A DNA stretch of 64,000 nucleotides from Aedes albopictus (taxonomy: Eukaryota; Arthropoda; Insecta; Diptera; Culicidae), in the NCBI RefSeq assembly GCF_035046485.1, contig NC_085137.1, positions 5,123,977-5,187,976 on the forward strand. Direction: 5' to 3'. Position 1 is the first letter of the stretch. Each line of letters begins with the position of its first letter. The notes beneath the pieces are model-generated. The model saw only the letters and a list, made by a program, of their open reading frames with translations, did not search any database and was not told the origin of the DNA. Of this stretch, positions 47,586 to 59,507 are shown piece by piece. The translations under genes and the position numbers were made by a program.

Positions 47586-47970
47586 GAAAAGGTCGAAGTA
47601 CAAAACATCTAAAGACAAAAGGTCGAAGGTCTATGGACAAAAGGTCGTATGGACATAAGGTCGAATGAACAAAAGGTCGAATGGACAAATTGACAAATGG
47701 ACGAATGGACAAAAAGCCGAATGGACAAAAGGTCGAATGAATAAAAAATAGTAAAATAAGCACTCAAGGGGTTGTAGGACAAAAGGTCAAAGATCAAAAG
47801 GCCGAAGGTCGAAGGTCAAAAGGTCGAAAGGTTGAAATAAATGAAATAACTAGGACAAAAGGTCGAAAGGACAGAAGGACGAATGGACTAAAGGTCGAAT
47901 TGGCAAATGGTTGAATGGACAAAAGGTCGAAACAAAAAAAATAGCACAAAAGGTTGAAAGGTCAGAAGAA
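47586..47970. repeat. GGTCGAAnGGACAAAA degenerate short repeat
   Basis: Units of about 15-16 bp, variants of aaaggtcgaatggacaaa, cover the interval with substitutions and gaps. The minus-strand frames inside (rich in Ser/Ile/Arg/Pro/Phe) simply translate the unit. Confidence 0.8.
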
Positions 47971-48410
47971 CGAATGTTGAATTGACAACATAAAGAAGAG
48001 AAACAATGCCGATGTGACCATCTTTTTTCCTGCGTATTTTATCTTATTTTTTCCTGTTTTTTATTAGGATAAGTCGAAAAGAAAATTTAAAGTTTTGAAA
48101 TAATTATTTATCAAACGAAATGTATAACTGATTTTAATGTTATTGTTGTAATGAGCAATTTGAGGAACCTATTAATTACACACCAACTGATTAATATTTC
48201 AATAATTTTTAATAATCAAGCTTAGTTTTTGCTCAATATAACACAAATATTAACAATTGTTTTATAAAGCCGCGATTTAAGAAAACAATCTTAGACGGTT
48301 CCGTATACTTGCACATGTTCATTCGTTTGACTTTTGAGTAGAGTCTTGTTTTCTAGATGGCCATCTAGAAAAGGTGCTGAAATGACTGCTAAAGAACATA
48401 TTTTTAAAAT
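47971..48410. other. Unassigned spacer
   Basis: AT-rich sequence. A small perfect inverted pair tagatggccatcta occurs at about 48355. No gene seen. Confidence 0.3.
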
Positions 48411-48966
48411 TCGCGAAGAATGGTGTGTCGCAAGATAGGGTTTGAAAACATCCAAAAAATGTCCTCTTCCCCGAGGGAACCAGGACTCCGCAACGGTCCT
48501 GAATGTGGCCAATCTGGCCCAAAAGTCCGGGAATGACTTCTACTGGACCTATTTTTCAAAATCATGAAAAACAATGTGTCGCTAGATGGGTTTCAAAAAT
48601 ATCCGAAAATTATCTTCTTCCCCGAGGGAACCAGGATTCCGGAATGGTCTTGAAAGTGGCCAATTTAGCCCAAAATTCCGGAAATGACTTCTAATGGAAC
48701 GTGTTTGCAAAATCATGAAAAATGGTGTGTCGCAAGATGGGTTTTGAAAACATCAAAATTAGGTCCTCTTCCCCAAGGGAACCAGGATTCCGGAACGGTC
48801 CTGAAAGTGGCCAATCTCGCCCAAAAGTCCGGAAATGACTTCTTCTGGACCTATTTTTAAAAATCATAAAAAATGGCGTGTCGCAAGATGGGTTCTAAAA
48901 ATATCCAAAAATTGGCCTCTTCCCCGGGGGAACCAGGATTCCGGAATAGTCCTAAAAGTGGCCAAT
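48411..48966. repeat. Tandem repeat, unit about 150 bp, four copies
   Basis: Four successive units each contain aatggtgtgtcgcaagat, a gaaaacatccaaaa stretch, cctcttccccgagggaacca, ggattccggaacggtcctga and gtggccaatc. They start near 48418, 48568, 48719 and 48869. Identity between units looks to be 80-90%. The last copy ends within gtggccaatgtg. Confidence 0.9.
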
Positions 48967-51470
48967 GTGACTCATGGGATGTCAAAATGTTTTCTTGGTA
49001 ACCAATTCTAATCAATAACAAAGTTTGATAAGCTGTGAAGGTATATTAAGACTTTTCGCCACCTTTTGTATGGAGCCGCATCACTGTGGGGCGGTTTAAT
49101 TCGACGCAAATTCAGCGATAATGAACGAATGTGAAACGAAAAAAAAAGAGTTGAATGAATTCGTTCTGTGGTCGACCATTCACGGCTAAAGTTTGTTTTA
49201 CTGTTATTTTCCGCTAGGAAAGTTCCATGAATGAAAATGTGGACCACACAAAGGCAGAGAGGTGAGAGAAACAAGATTCCGCTTAAAATAAGGTTATCTG
49301 CATTGAAATAGAGATTGATCAGTAAAATTTCATTTTAAAACCTAGTTGCACCTTTGGGATAAAAATATTGGATCGTTTCAAAAATAGCTAGTTTTTGATG
49401 TGGTATGAAAACTAGAGAACCAACATCACAAAACTCGTCAACTCTGCACATAACTAGTTTAAATAACATAACTATCTAACATTAATTAATTTCAAATTTG
49501 TGTTCATTTACACCAGTCGTTCTTCAATGACTTGAAAAAAAAAACGCACAAACCATACTCTCTTGATGTATGAACTCTTCAAGTAGACCCCTGCAATCGA
49601 TCGCGCACTTTCAAAGGCACCAATCGCAGCAATCGTCGTCGTCGTTCTTCGCGCGGCGCGGTTGTCATGGATGCCGATGTGACAGTTTGACTAAATCTGG
49701 AGGTGGTACTCAGCGCCACATCCCAGCAAGCATCAACCGAAGAAGTAACTCAACATGGCAACAGATCAAAGGAACCGACTTCACATGCGTTTTTTTTTTC
49801 TCAGAGCATCGTTAGCAGATGAAGTTCAAATCAGCGGCAAAAAACGCTGGATTACCAACAACGCGGGGCTGTGTTTTAGAGGCTGAGGCGTCACTTTTTG
49901 CGACTTAAAGCTTGCGGTGACAACTTCTAGTAGGTATGTGGCGTTTATTATAGTTCACATGGACGAAGTAAATGTTTATCTAGATTAATCACACACATCA
50001 CAGTACACCATGATGCTTAACGAGTGCAGGAGCGAAGTCAAATGTATAATTGGCGTGATGTTAAATACAAGGAAACTTCTCACGATCTGCCTTTGGGTGA
50101 CCATTTACGGTAATGAGAGGCAAATATTTGAGCAGACTTCAGTTATCATTCGCAGCTAAATAATACGGTGTCCTTTAAAGTATGACGCATTTCGCGCTAA
50201 ATCGTAATCAGAGTTAATCGCGTCATTTAAAAAAAACTTGAAAAAAATGTAGATTTAAACAAGTATTTTTATTTCATTGCTTAAATTTGCCTTAGAAGAA
50301 AAATTATCCCTCAACAATTGGCTTTCCGGTCCAGGTTAATTATAAGCGGGGTGATTCTATTTCATCCGACGTTTCGGTCCTTGATTTGGACCTTCTTCAG
50401 GGAGGTCAAAAACCAATTAGTTTTTCACACAAATACGTTGAAACCCTGCACGAATGAGTTTTGCAAATTCTATAATCCTTTTGAATTGCAAAACTCCATT
50501 CCGTTTTTATTTATATAGTTTAACAATCTCCCGAACACTTTCCTGTACATAACATTCAAGTCAATCGTATTTAATAATCGACACTTGCAAAAACAGCAGC
50601 TTACTAAATTTATTCAACAATTTCAATGCAATATTTCTGCAGACAATGCCGGGATCACTATACCTACTCAGCAAGTTTTTTTCGTTCTAATTCCAATCAA
50701 AGATGCCTAGGTTTTCTCCGTTTCTGCACACAAATCGAACGATTCGAATTCCTCGGACCAGAGGAATGTCAAGGACTACTGCGCTTGGCCGGCCAGCCAG
50801 CCATCAGGAATGAAAAACATTCCATTCAAATTTATTCTAAACAGAAGCTCGCGAATCGTCGCGCAGCAATCAAAGTAAAAGTCGCAAAAACGCCGCAGCA
50901 AAAATGCCGCCAAATGATTCGTCTTCGTCAAAAGTGGACATTTTTTTGTCGTTCCTGTTCCAGTCGATCAAAGAAGTCCAAGTAGGCTGCAGGCTGGCCG
51001 GCAGCAGAAAATCCAAAATCGATCCAGTTTTTTTTCTGTTCGGAAGCCGGTGATACCGGTACAAGAAACACCGCACCCGCGCACCGCCCTGGGAGGAGAG
51101 ATCAAAGAACGATCGAGGCCGCGCGGCGCGGATTCCCGAAAAAGGGAGCGAGAGCAATCAAATTATTCATCCTTTCGGACGGACCCTGGAGGAAAACCGC
51201 AGTTGATGCGATGATGATGCGCGTGATCCTACGCCTCGCGCTTTTGGCGGCTTAATCAGAGAAAGGTTGACGAAAGACGAGCAGGTAAGAAGGTAAGGTC
51301 ACAAGAAGGCGCGTTGTTGCTGTTCCGATAATTACGTGGGGGGTTTCTGGTTAACTGGGAAGTGTGTTACGGGTTTTTGGAGAAAGAAAGCAATACTGAG
51401 ACATTTAATAGAAACAGAAACACGTGTTTGATGAGCAAATTGAGATTTGAATTATGTAAAGAAATCCACG
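48967..51470. other. Unassigned sequence, no supported gene
   Basis: 49590-49900 and 50740-51300 are GC-richer with CpG. A cgacgtttcgg hairpin related to 33566-33783 lies at about 50366-50405. The 50626-50985 frame (119 codons, Cys and Lys/Arg rich) shows no domain I recognise. An exon or promoter at 50600-51300 cannot be excluded. Confidence 0.35.
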
Positions 51471-51617
51471 TGCTCCGGTGGTAATCGAACCCACGACTCC
51501 TAATTCACTAGACGGGTGCTTCTTTGACGGAGATGGCCAAGTCACTCCGTAGCTTGGAGGAAAGAAGCGACCGTCTAGCGAATTGGGAGTCGTGGGTTCG
51601 ATTCCAACCGGAGCACT
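51471..51617. repeat. Palindromic tRNA-like element with pol III boxes
   Basis: Outer arms of about 45 bp are inverted (tgctccgg...gactcctaattcactagacgg against the matching right arm). Inside them gcttcttt and aaagaagc pair, as do acggag and ctccgt. On the plus strand an A-box-like TGGCCAAGTCA (51534-51544) is followed by a B box GGTTCGATTCC (51595-51605). The left arm holds the same B box on the minus strand. The whole 147 bp could fold into one hairpin. I read it as a head-to-head tRNA-derived SINE-like element. Confidence 0.6.
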
Positions 51618-52212
51618 ATGGGGCGGGTCTACAAAGGCTAAAAATATTTTTTTGGTTTTTCCGCATTTTTTGATAGTATTCTAGGAAGATTAGCTTAACA
51701 TTGGTCAAATTTATGTATTTTTATCACATCTGGAAGGTGTAAGTAGTATTTAACCTAATTAGGAGCTACTTATTCCTGAACAAGAAACTTTGTTTGTTTT
51801 TAATTTTTGGGACAGGTCAAATGCTAATGAAAACTAGAATAATAGTGCCATGCATAAGATAAAATAAGAGAGTTGGAGGTGGAAACACCCTCCCCCCTTC
51901 TAGGCAAATCTGCCCCCTCCCGCCGCATTTTTTAATGTTATATAAGAGCATTGTATTTTGGTAAAGAATTGTTTATATACCAAGAGCCCCCCCCCCCCCC
52001 TTCAATTTATCTGACCTCCCCCCCACTGTAATTTTTTTTTTCAAACTCGCCGAAAGGATAATGTTTTAATATGCTTCTATTATTTTACTGAACACATATC
52101 AACATCATTCACTAAGTTGATGATTTGTCTCCATTCTTTATACTGCAGGAATGAATATTCTACCAAATAGAACATAATTTTCATTGATAAATTGCCATCG
52201 TAAATTTTATTA
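51618..52212. other. Unassigned sequence with homopolymer runs
   Basis: C runs at 51989-52003 and 52018-52025 and C-rich stretches at 51888-51925, otherwise AT-rich. No gene. Confidence 0.35.
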
Positions 52213-52216
52213 TTAA

Positions 52217-52774
52217 CCCTCTAATACCCAAATTTTTGATTTTGATTTTGATTCTTTTTAATTCTCGATTTCGTGAATTTCAGTTTTTGATTTTTTCAAT
52301 TTTTATTTTTGAACATCCTTTTATATTTTTCCTGGAAGCCAATTTGGGGAACGGATGTTTTTAGATGAAAACATTTTGATATTTTATGATTATTGTTGAA
52401 ATATTATCATTTTAAAAATGTTTCACAGAAAATTTTATTTTCCGTGTAATTTTAAGGAAAATAATTTTTGAGTGTATTCGATTCCCTTTAACTATTAAAC
52501 AAGGATGATGATTTGGGAAAAATTTAAAATATTTTAATTATAGCGATTCAATTCAAAATAAACATTGACTTCTAAAAGGTGACTAAAACATCAATTTTTC
52601 AATGATTTTTAAAAAATGTAAATACGCTTTAAAATACACCCAAATCCATTTTGAGATATACAGAACAGTCCTAAATATAAGCCAAAAATATAAAAAAATG
52701 ATTTTCCACGAAACAAAAATTACAAAAATGCTCAAACTATACCCCGTCTAAAGGCGGGATTGGGTATTAGAGGG
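52217..52774. mobile_element. piggyBac-like MITE with TTAA target duplication
   Basis: 558 bp with CCCTCTAATACCCAA at the left end and its exact inverse at the right. TTAA is duplicated on both sides (52213-52216 and 52775-52778). A TTAA target with CCC ends is the piggyBac signature, though Kolobok also uses TTAA. The interior is AT-rich with no transposase frame. Confidence 0.87.
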
Positions 52775-52778
52775 TTAA

Positions 52779-53131
52779 CTGTCTCTTGAAACTTAATCAA
52801 ATTCACAAGCAATATCTACTTATTTTTCTGTTCAGGTGACATCATTCCATATATTTTTTGGGAGTTGTTAACATTTTAGAAACACTTTCACGATTTTTGG
52901 GAACATGGCCAATCAAACTCACCATATTTGAATCGTTATGTCTATATGCAACTTTTGTCGTGATTAAAAGAGCTGTTCTATAGTGTCCACATTATCGCTA
53001 AACATAACATCGTTTCCAAGTTCCGAATAAGCGTCGCACCAATCGTTATTGTATTTTTTAAAAGCATTTTTTGTGTGAGCCTTTTGCTATGCATTGTAAA
53101 AATATTGTGCTCCATACTTCAACTTTTGAAG
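52779..53131. other. Unassigned spacer
   Basis: AT-rich, no gene or element ends seen. Confidence 0.3.
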
Positions 53132-53133
53132 TA

Positions 53134-53415
53134 CAGTAGACGTCCGATAACTGCAACATGTTTACGTTTCATTTGACGAATGAAATTCGATAACTGCAGC
53201 AACTGTCAGATGTCATGGAACTGTCAGTTGCTGCAGAATGCAGCCAATGTGCATTTGAAAAACATCGCATAAGCAGCATGAGAAAACCATCGCAACGCTG
53301 TTGACATTTCATTATGACGGATAGCGGTGCGATAACTGCAAAATTGTTGCACTTAGCGGACTTGCAGGTAAAAGGCATTGCAGTTTAAGCGTTTGCACCG
53401 AGCGAACGTCTACTG
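53134..53415. mobile_element. TA-flanked MITE, CAGTAGACGT ends
   Basis: Left end CAGTAGACGTCCGATAACTG; right end is the inverse of CAGTAGACGTTCGCTCGGTG. TA lies at 53132-53133 and 53416-53417. The interior repeats cgataactgca. It is the complete reference for the truncated copy at 13929-14245. Confidence 0.85.
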
Positions 53416-53417
53416 TA

Positions 53418-53690
53418 GTCGTTCTCCTTTAGCAAGATCAAAATTATATTTTGCCTTAATGGGTGACGACAAGTTTGTTCTCTTCGTCATAATAGGTTTT
53501 TGTCTGCCAATTTTCCTGAAACTCGGGCATATAATTGAGCTTGGTTGGGAATAATTTGAGGTCAACTATGAGTTCAACAACTTTCAAAAAACCCTAGATG
53601 ACGGAGAGAACAATACGGCCTAAAATACACAATTTCCCCTATATACAAATGCTTGTGTTGCATTGACTATTTAAGATTTTTTCAGATCTA
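53418..53690. other. Unassigned spacer
   Basis: AT-rich, no gene seen. Confidence 0.3.
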
Positions 53691-53699
53691 AAGTAACAC

Positions 53700-53834
53700 C
53701 ACAGACAAACAGACGTCTCACTCTACTCAGTTCTCATCGTTTCCCTTTTTAACGTAATTAGCATTGGGCGATTATGTTTTCGTGACGATGATTTTTATCG
53801 CATTGGAACACAGTGATACGTCTGTTTGTCTGTG
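53700..53834. mobile_element. Small inverted-repeat element with 7-bp direct flanks
   Basis: 135 bp starting CACAGACAAACAGACG and ending with its inverse. GTAACAC is repeated directly outside both ends (53693-53699 and 53835-53841). A hAT-type 8-bp duplication with one changed base is possible. No coding capacity. Confidence 0.78.
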
Positions 53835-54019
53835 GTAACACGATACTCCTATGTTCCATATTACCACAAACAATTATTTTTAGATTTGTTTTCGTTTAAT
53901 TAACTACTGTGCGGTATTCACGTTGCTAGCGTTTAAGTTCAAACTTATGATTTGAAAATATTGACCTCGTCGAACACGATGGAGGTCAATTTGTTACATT
54001 CAGTTCGTCAGATTTTGTT

Positions 54020-54720
54020 CATACTGTGTATTCTTTGCGGGATTCCTTCAGGAATAACTTCAGGGATTTTTGCCAGAATTGCTTTCGAAAATCCTAAATC
54101 CTGACCCTTACAGAAATTCTAGCTAGCATTCTTCCATGGATTTCTGCTGGAATTACTTCACAGATTCATCCTAGTATACTTTCATTGGAATATAATTCCA
54201 GTGGAATTCTTTCAGATATACGTCCCGTGATCCTTGCTGGCTCCTCGGGAGTTTTTCATGCATTCCTCTCGGGATTTATACTGTGATTATTGTAGGGTTT
54301 CCTACCAAGCTTTCAGCTGAGTTTCCACTCAGGATTCTACCAGATATGCCTCCCAGAATTCCTTCAGTAAATCTTCCTGGGATTCCTCCAGAAACTTCTA
54401 CCGGGATTGTTTTGGAAAATCTTGAAAGGTTCCTTCCAAGATTTCGAGTCAGCATTTCTTTAGGGATTACTGCTGGAGTTTCTTCAAAGATCCCTTCTGG
54501 GATTTCGTAGAGGATTCCTTTAGAGGTTCCTGCTAGGATTGCTCCAGGAATCCCAACTTGTATTCTTTGAAAGATTTCTGTGAATATTGTGAGATTCTTT
54601 TAGGTATTCGTGCCAGGATTCCTGCCGGGGTTCCTCCAAAGATTCTTTCCGGTTTTATTTTTACATTCCTCCCGGGATTTCTTTAATAATTGAAGAATAA
54701 TTATTATTCTTTCAAGAAGT
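54020..54720. repeat. GGAATTCC-type repeat, block 5
   Basis: gggattccttcaggaat and related units at about 12-bp steps, diverged. The plus-strand frame 54283-54510 repeats Gly-Ile-Pro/Ser and follows the period. Confidence 0.75.
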
Positions 54721-55344
54721 CCTGTAACCGAAAGACACATTATCTTTTCGATGTAACTTTGGTAGTGCCCAGAATAACACCATTAACCGTTATGTGTCCG
54801 ACAAACTTTTTGATTTTCAGCGTAGGTGCATTATAAATGTTTGTTTACAATGCAAAACTATCACCACTATCATGTGTACCTAACAACACAGCGTAAGATA
54901 TTCACCAGGACGCGGTCTGGTTTTATATCTATGGGCCCACGCAAGAAAAATCCACGCAACTAATTTTCGCGCAGGAGTCTAAACAGGTGGAATCTCCGCA
55001 ATATAAGTCCTATTCTTTTCGAGTATGGTTATCATCTCTCTCACTTGTTTAGAGCTGTATTGTATCTATACGGATCAGAATATACGATAGCGTAGAAGTT
55101 TTGCTGAAATAGAACTTGAGTAAATTATCAGATATTAAGGACCTACGATGAAGATTTTTTTTTGGATTTTTTTTTTCGTCAAATCATGCTTATTTTATTG
55201 GAACTTGACCTTTGACTTTAGATAAGAAATTTTCGGTGGAATTGCAAATGCGGAATGACGTCAGAAGGTATTTCTTTGATAAATTTGAAAGGAATATCTC
55301 TAGAGAATTTCCATGAGAACTCCGCAAAGGAATTCTGGAGCATG
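54721..55344. other. Unassigned sequence
   Basis: AT-rich, no gene or element ends seen. Confidence 0.3.
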
Positions 55345-55535
55345 CAACGCTATCCCGCCTATTCCTGTCACCCTATTACCAAACTTTCCACTAGGTCTGG
55401 TTACCCGATCTTCTGGCCGGTGCAACTACTTCCCCGTTGAAATGGAGATACTGGGAAGATGCTAATGACCTCAATGGTGTCCGTTTGTACGAGTTACCCA
55501 GCTTTACTGTGCGTAATACTTTAGCGCGGAACACA
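55345..55535 (-). mobile_element. Inverted relic of the RTE 5' region
   Basis: The reverse complement aligns in order with 36945-37130 of the RTE: tcctgtcaccctattaccaa, ggttacccgatctt, ggccggt, a gatgctaatgacctcaatgg stretch and acccagctttactgtgc each match an inverse RTE segment. Identity is roughly 75% with an internal deletion. No coding part of the element is left. It shows that the RTE 5' end begins near 36940. Confidence 0.75.
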
Positions 55536-56564
55536 GAACTAAAACAAATCTGCTGTTGGCAAATCACTGTTTCAAGACTTATGAAACAAATAAGTTTCCG
55601 CACAATTGCTTACACAGAACGTTACTAATCAAAGTGTTTCATCTGATCGTGAAGCTACCCTTAAACGGAATGTCCAACCTTGTTTGATCAACTTTTTTTC
55701 GCCTACCATCATTCCAGTTATCATAACTGCAGCTGTAGAGTACGTATGTGTTTGTGTTTCCTGTTCCTGGGAAGGTAAAAAACATGTCGCCGTCATTTAG
55801 CCCATCGTCACCATCCGTCGCCGTTCATCGCCAACCGCCGTTCGATCGCATACAAATCAGATTGATTTGCAATTTTATTTTATTTAGCATGGCCGAGAAA
55901 ACACCGTAGCTGGGCCGGCTGGTGTCTCTGCGGAGACTGCAATCATACTGATGATGAATAACAAACGGGGAATCGATATGTTCGTTTTCCCAGATGCCTT
56001 TCCAGCAGACACATATAACAACATCATGCTGAATTCAAATAAGCCTGTCTGAATGAGCATCAGCCATCCGCAGCAGCAGGTTCGATTTCAACGGGTAAAA
56101 AGTACAAGCAGTTTGTTGGACTTCTTCGGCAGACTACCGGTAGGTGTACAACATGGAAGATGATGGAAATTGCATAAATTATCGACCGACTAGACGGCGG
56201 CAACGGATGGAAGTTAACCAAATTAATTATGCATATATTTCTAGCTGTTTGCCATTTAGAGTTATATTTTAAATTCAAAATGTCGTTAACTTCAGACATA
56301 TTAGTTATCTTACATCTGTCGCGACACGATCACAACGGAATACACAGTGTCCAAACAGATGCACATAAGCCGAAACGATTATATCTGGGAATATTCCATA
56401 CAGCGTTTTGTAGTTTCACACAGAAAATTCTCTGCAACTCTTTGCACTTGAAAATTCTAAAAGGTTTTCGATTAACCTAACGCCCACGCTTCGTGACCGC
56501 AGAAGGTCATCGGAAATATTAGCATCTTATAAAGAGCGCATTTCGTCTACGTTTGCTAGGATGT
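55536..56564. other. Unassigned sequence, no supported gene
   Basis: Unique-looking and more GC-balanced than average at 55790-56230. Contains caaattaattatgcatat at 56218, homeodomain/POU-like. No exon supported. Confidence 0.35.
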
Positions 56565-56706
56565 CCGCCCAGCCAGCACGAAATCGTATATGATGTGAAA
56601 TAGGATGCTAAAATGAAAACCATATGCGTACATACTGAATGGAATTCTATTTAACCACTTTCGCATACTATTGAACAACATATGCGATCGTGTGTTGGCT
56701 GGGCGG
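56565..56706. mobile_element. Inverted-repeat element, CCGCCCAGCCAGCAC ends
   Basis: 142 bp. Left end CCGCCCAGCCAGCACGAAAT and right end the inverse of CCGCCCAGCCAACACACGAT. A further catatg-gcg inner pair is inverted. The target duplication is not clear. No coding capacity. Confidence 0.7.
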
Positions 56707-58227
56707 CAAAAGGCCTAATGACGTTTGTCGAATGTCGTTTGGCCGAAAGGATCGTTTAACCGAATAATGATCAAAAGAATTAAGAGACGCAAAGAAACTC
56801 TGAATACCATTCTAGCTGCCAATACGATCATCAGAAAAAGTTCCTTCTTTTAATCATAGATCATTCTTTTTAGGTTCACCATAAAGAGATTAGAGCGTTG
56901 AAACTGTGAATATTTTTGTCATAGATTTCTCCTTGAATCATATCCGTGCAAAGGCGCATAACCAAATGATATCTCTCTAGTAATAAACCGTGTTACCGAC
57001 GTTTTCATTTTGTTGTTTTGGTTATCATCTTTTTCTTATTTGTAATCTTACATGATAACCAATTGAGTAATCAACAATTCGGTATCACAAAAAAAAAACA
57101 GAAGATAGGGTATAAGTACCATTCCTTGGCCTAATTTGCAAACCGCCTTGACAATTTTGACCATAACTCATCAATTAATAGCACTAGAAATAATATGTTG
57201 ATCCTATTACACACTCTAGGCAATTCTTGTTTCACCAATTAATATTAATATTCAAGAATTTACTTTATTAAGTTGAAAAGATTCGATGCGATGGTATGCA
57301 ACGTTGGTCTATGGTACAAAAATTGGCCTATTAGTGGATACAACGTTGGCCTATTGCTTTCCATGTACTAGAACTACTTATTATCTCATTTTTTCAATAT
57401 TTCTGCTGAAGTATTATCTCTGTTTGTTTACCAATCTTACTTGTAAATTACATTTTCGGAGCTAAATTTTGAAAAAACTGTAAATGAATTACTTAAACTA
57501 AAGTTCTTTCTTAATTTATTAACGGTAGCAACGCAACCCTATAATTGTGTTATATTTTTACACTCACCGTGCACAAAATCTTTCTTCCTGTTCGTTCTTT
57601 CTGGTTCTTACGCAAGCAATGTTGTTGACGTCACTTTATCGGTGTTGTTGACGTCACTTTAGTGATGGGCCAAGATTTGGGTACATAGTGAAAAAAATGT
57701 CCTCAATATTCGGCCCACATTCAATTTGTAAAATATTTATTATTCATTGAAAACAAATATACAAAATAGAGTCTTTGACCGTCGCATCAAATGCTCAGTT
57801 ATTGAAAAGTCAGTTCGAAATGTTCCAGATTCATGCCATTTATGATCATGTGTATAGACTACCCACGCCGAAGAATCATGGCGTCTACAAAAGATAAACA
57901 AAGAGACATTTTCATTCAATTTTAATGCTCCAAAGTGCTAAAATTGAAACGAAATGTTATAGTTGTTTGCCGCATAGCTTTTCCGATATTTAATTATGCG
58001 TGTTTGTTTGAGTTTTTGGTTAACGTTGAGATAGGCCGAACGAGGGGACTATGCCAACGAAGCATCCCGATACCCTACCGTGATCATGTGTGCGAGAACC
58101 GATTTTGAAAATATTGTTTCATTATTTAACCAAAAAAAAAAAAGTGAGAAAATGTTTCCATTTTCGGCCTAAGCGCATCGCTTCGTTTTCGGCTAAACGG
58201 CGTTCGGGCAAATGATCCAGAAACCAA
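56707..58227. other. Unassigned sequence, no supported gene
   Basis: AT-rich with ggccgaaagg-like motifs at 56710-56770 and 58160-58200 and ttggcctat repeats at 57300-57355. A tandem pair of gttgttgacgtcacttta lies at 57620-57664. No gene. Confidence 0.35.
57620..57664. promoter_or_regulatory. Tandem pair of CRE-like sites (TGACGTCA)
   Basis: The 18-bp sequence gttgttgacgtcacttta occurs twice with a 9-bp gap, each copy carrying a full palindromic TGACGTCA. This is the CREB/ATF site. Function is not shown, as no gene start is visible nearby. Confidence 0.3.
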
Positions 58228-58264
58228 CATCTTCACTAATATCACTTATAATAAGAGTATTATA

Positions 58265-59396
58265 ATCAGCAAGACTTTGTCGTATATGTGTGATACATAT
58301 TTAGGAGTGTTCAATAAAGAATCAAAAGAGCGCTATATGCAACAGGTTTATTTACATCTACAGGGGATACTCAAAATAACTGGGACAGGTAAAATTTTCA
58401 CTTTTCAAAAAAAATGTTCAACTTGCTGTAACTTTTTGAAAAGAGCATCTTATATTCTCAAATTTTTACTGTAAGTTCATCAACTAGTTGTGTATCAGTG
58501 GTCAAAATTTGGAAAAAAACGGGCCATTCTACACGAAGTTATAAAGGTCCTAGAAAAAGGCATAATTATCCGATAGCCAACTTTGAGCTGTTATATCTCC
58601 GGATTCACTGAACCGAATGCAATGCAATTTTGATCATTTATGACTTATATAATGAGCTATTAAAAACATTTGACTAAGCTTAAAATTCTTTACACGAAAG
58701 AAAATTATTACGATTAGATTATTTTTCTAATATAACACCAATTCATTCAAAACATCATCATCGATTTAAAATTGGAGATAGTAATTATAGTTCATTTAAA
58801 TTCCCTCTAATTGAGTTGAATATATTTATGTTTCAAAGAAAAGCAACAAAATTGCCGGCAATCAATTGAAAAAGTAAAGGGATGCATTTGAAAAATAGAT
58901 AAATTTACTGGCAAAACATGGAATAAATGAAATCGCCATAACTTTTTTTCTAATTAATAATTTCAAATTAAGTCAACTGTTTTTCAAAGTTCATTATATT
59001 AGATCAAAATTTCATTGCATTCGGTTCATTGAACCCAGAGATATAACAGCTCAAAGTTGGCTATAGGATAATTATACCTTTTTTTAGAATCTTTATAACT
59101 TCGTGCAGAATGGCCCGATCTTTTCCAAATTTTGACCACTGATACACAACTAGTTTATGAACTTACAGTAAAAATTTGAGAATATTTGATGCCCGTTTCG
59201 AAAAGTTACAACGAGTTGAACATTTTTTTGAAAAGCGAAAATTTTACATGTCCCAGTTATTTTGAGTATCCCCTGTATGTGCGCCGGGTGAAATCTTTTA
59301 GGTTATGTCCCGCAACTTGCAAACGGTTCTGGGTCATTTGCCTTTATTGAGCACCCCTAAATATGTACCACACATATACGACAAAGCCTTTCTGAT
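58265..59396. mobile_element. Palindromic MITE B, inserted in the left terminal repeat
   Basis: Left end ATCAGCAAGACTTTGTCGTA and right end the inverse of ATCAGAAAGGCTTTGTCGTA; arms run about 55 bp (to tgttcaataaag). TA lies at 58263-58264 and 59397-59398. Most of its length is a second element at 58361-59275, so B itself is only about 215 bp. Confidence 0.8.
58361..59275. mobile_element. Foldback TA element inside B, arms about 340 bp
   Basis: Begins CAGGGGATACTCAAAATAAC and ends with its exact inverse. TA lies at 58359-58360 and 59276-59277. The arms are long inverted copies (gttcaacttgctgtaactttt, caaatttttactgtaagttca, gagctgttatatctc in both, with some divergence). The centre at about 58710-58920 is single copy. 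No open frame. Confidence 0.9.
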
Positions 59397-59507
59397 TACA
59401 CTAAAACCTCTTTTTATGCATGTTATTTTTATGCACTTTTAATTTGTGCACCATTTTTTATGCCCTGCATAAAAAGAGGGAAAGCTACTCAGAACCAATA
59501 TTGTGCA

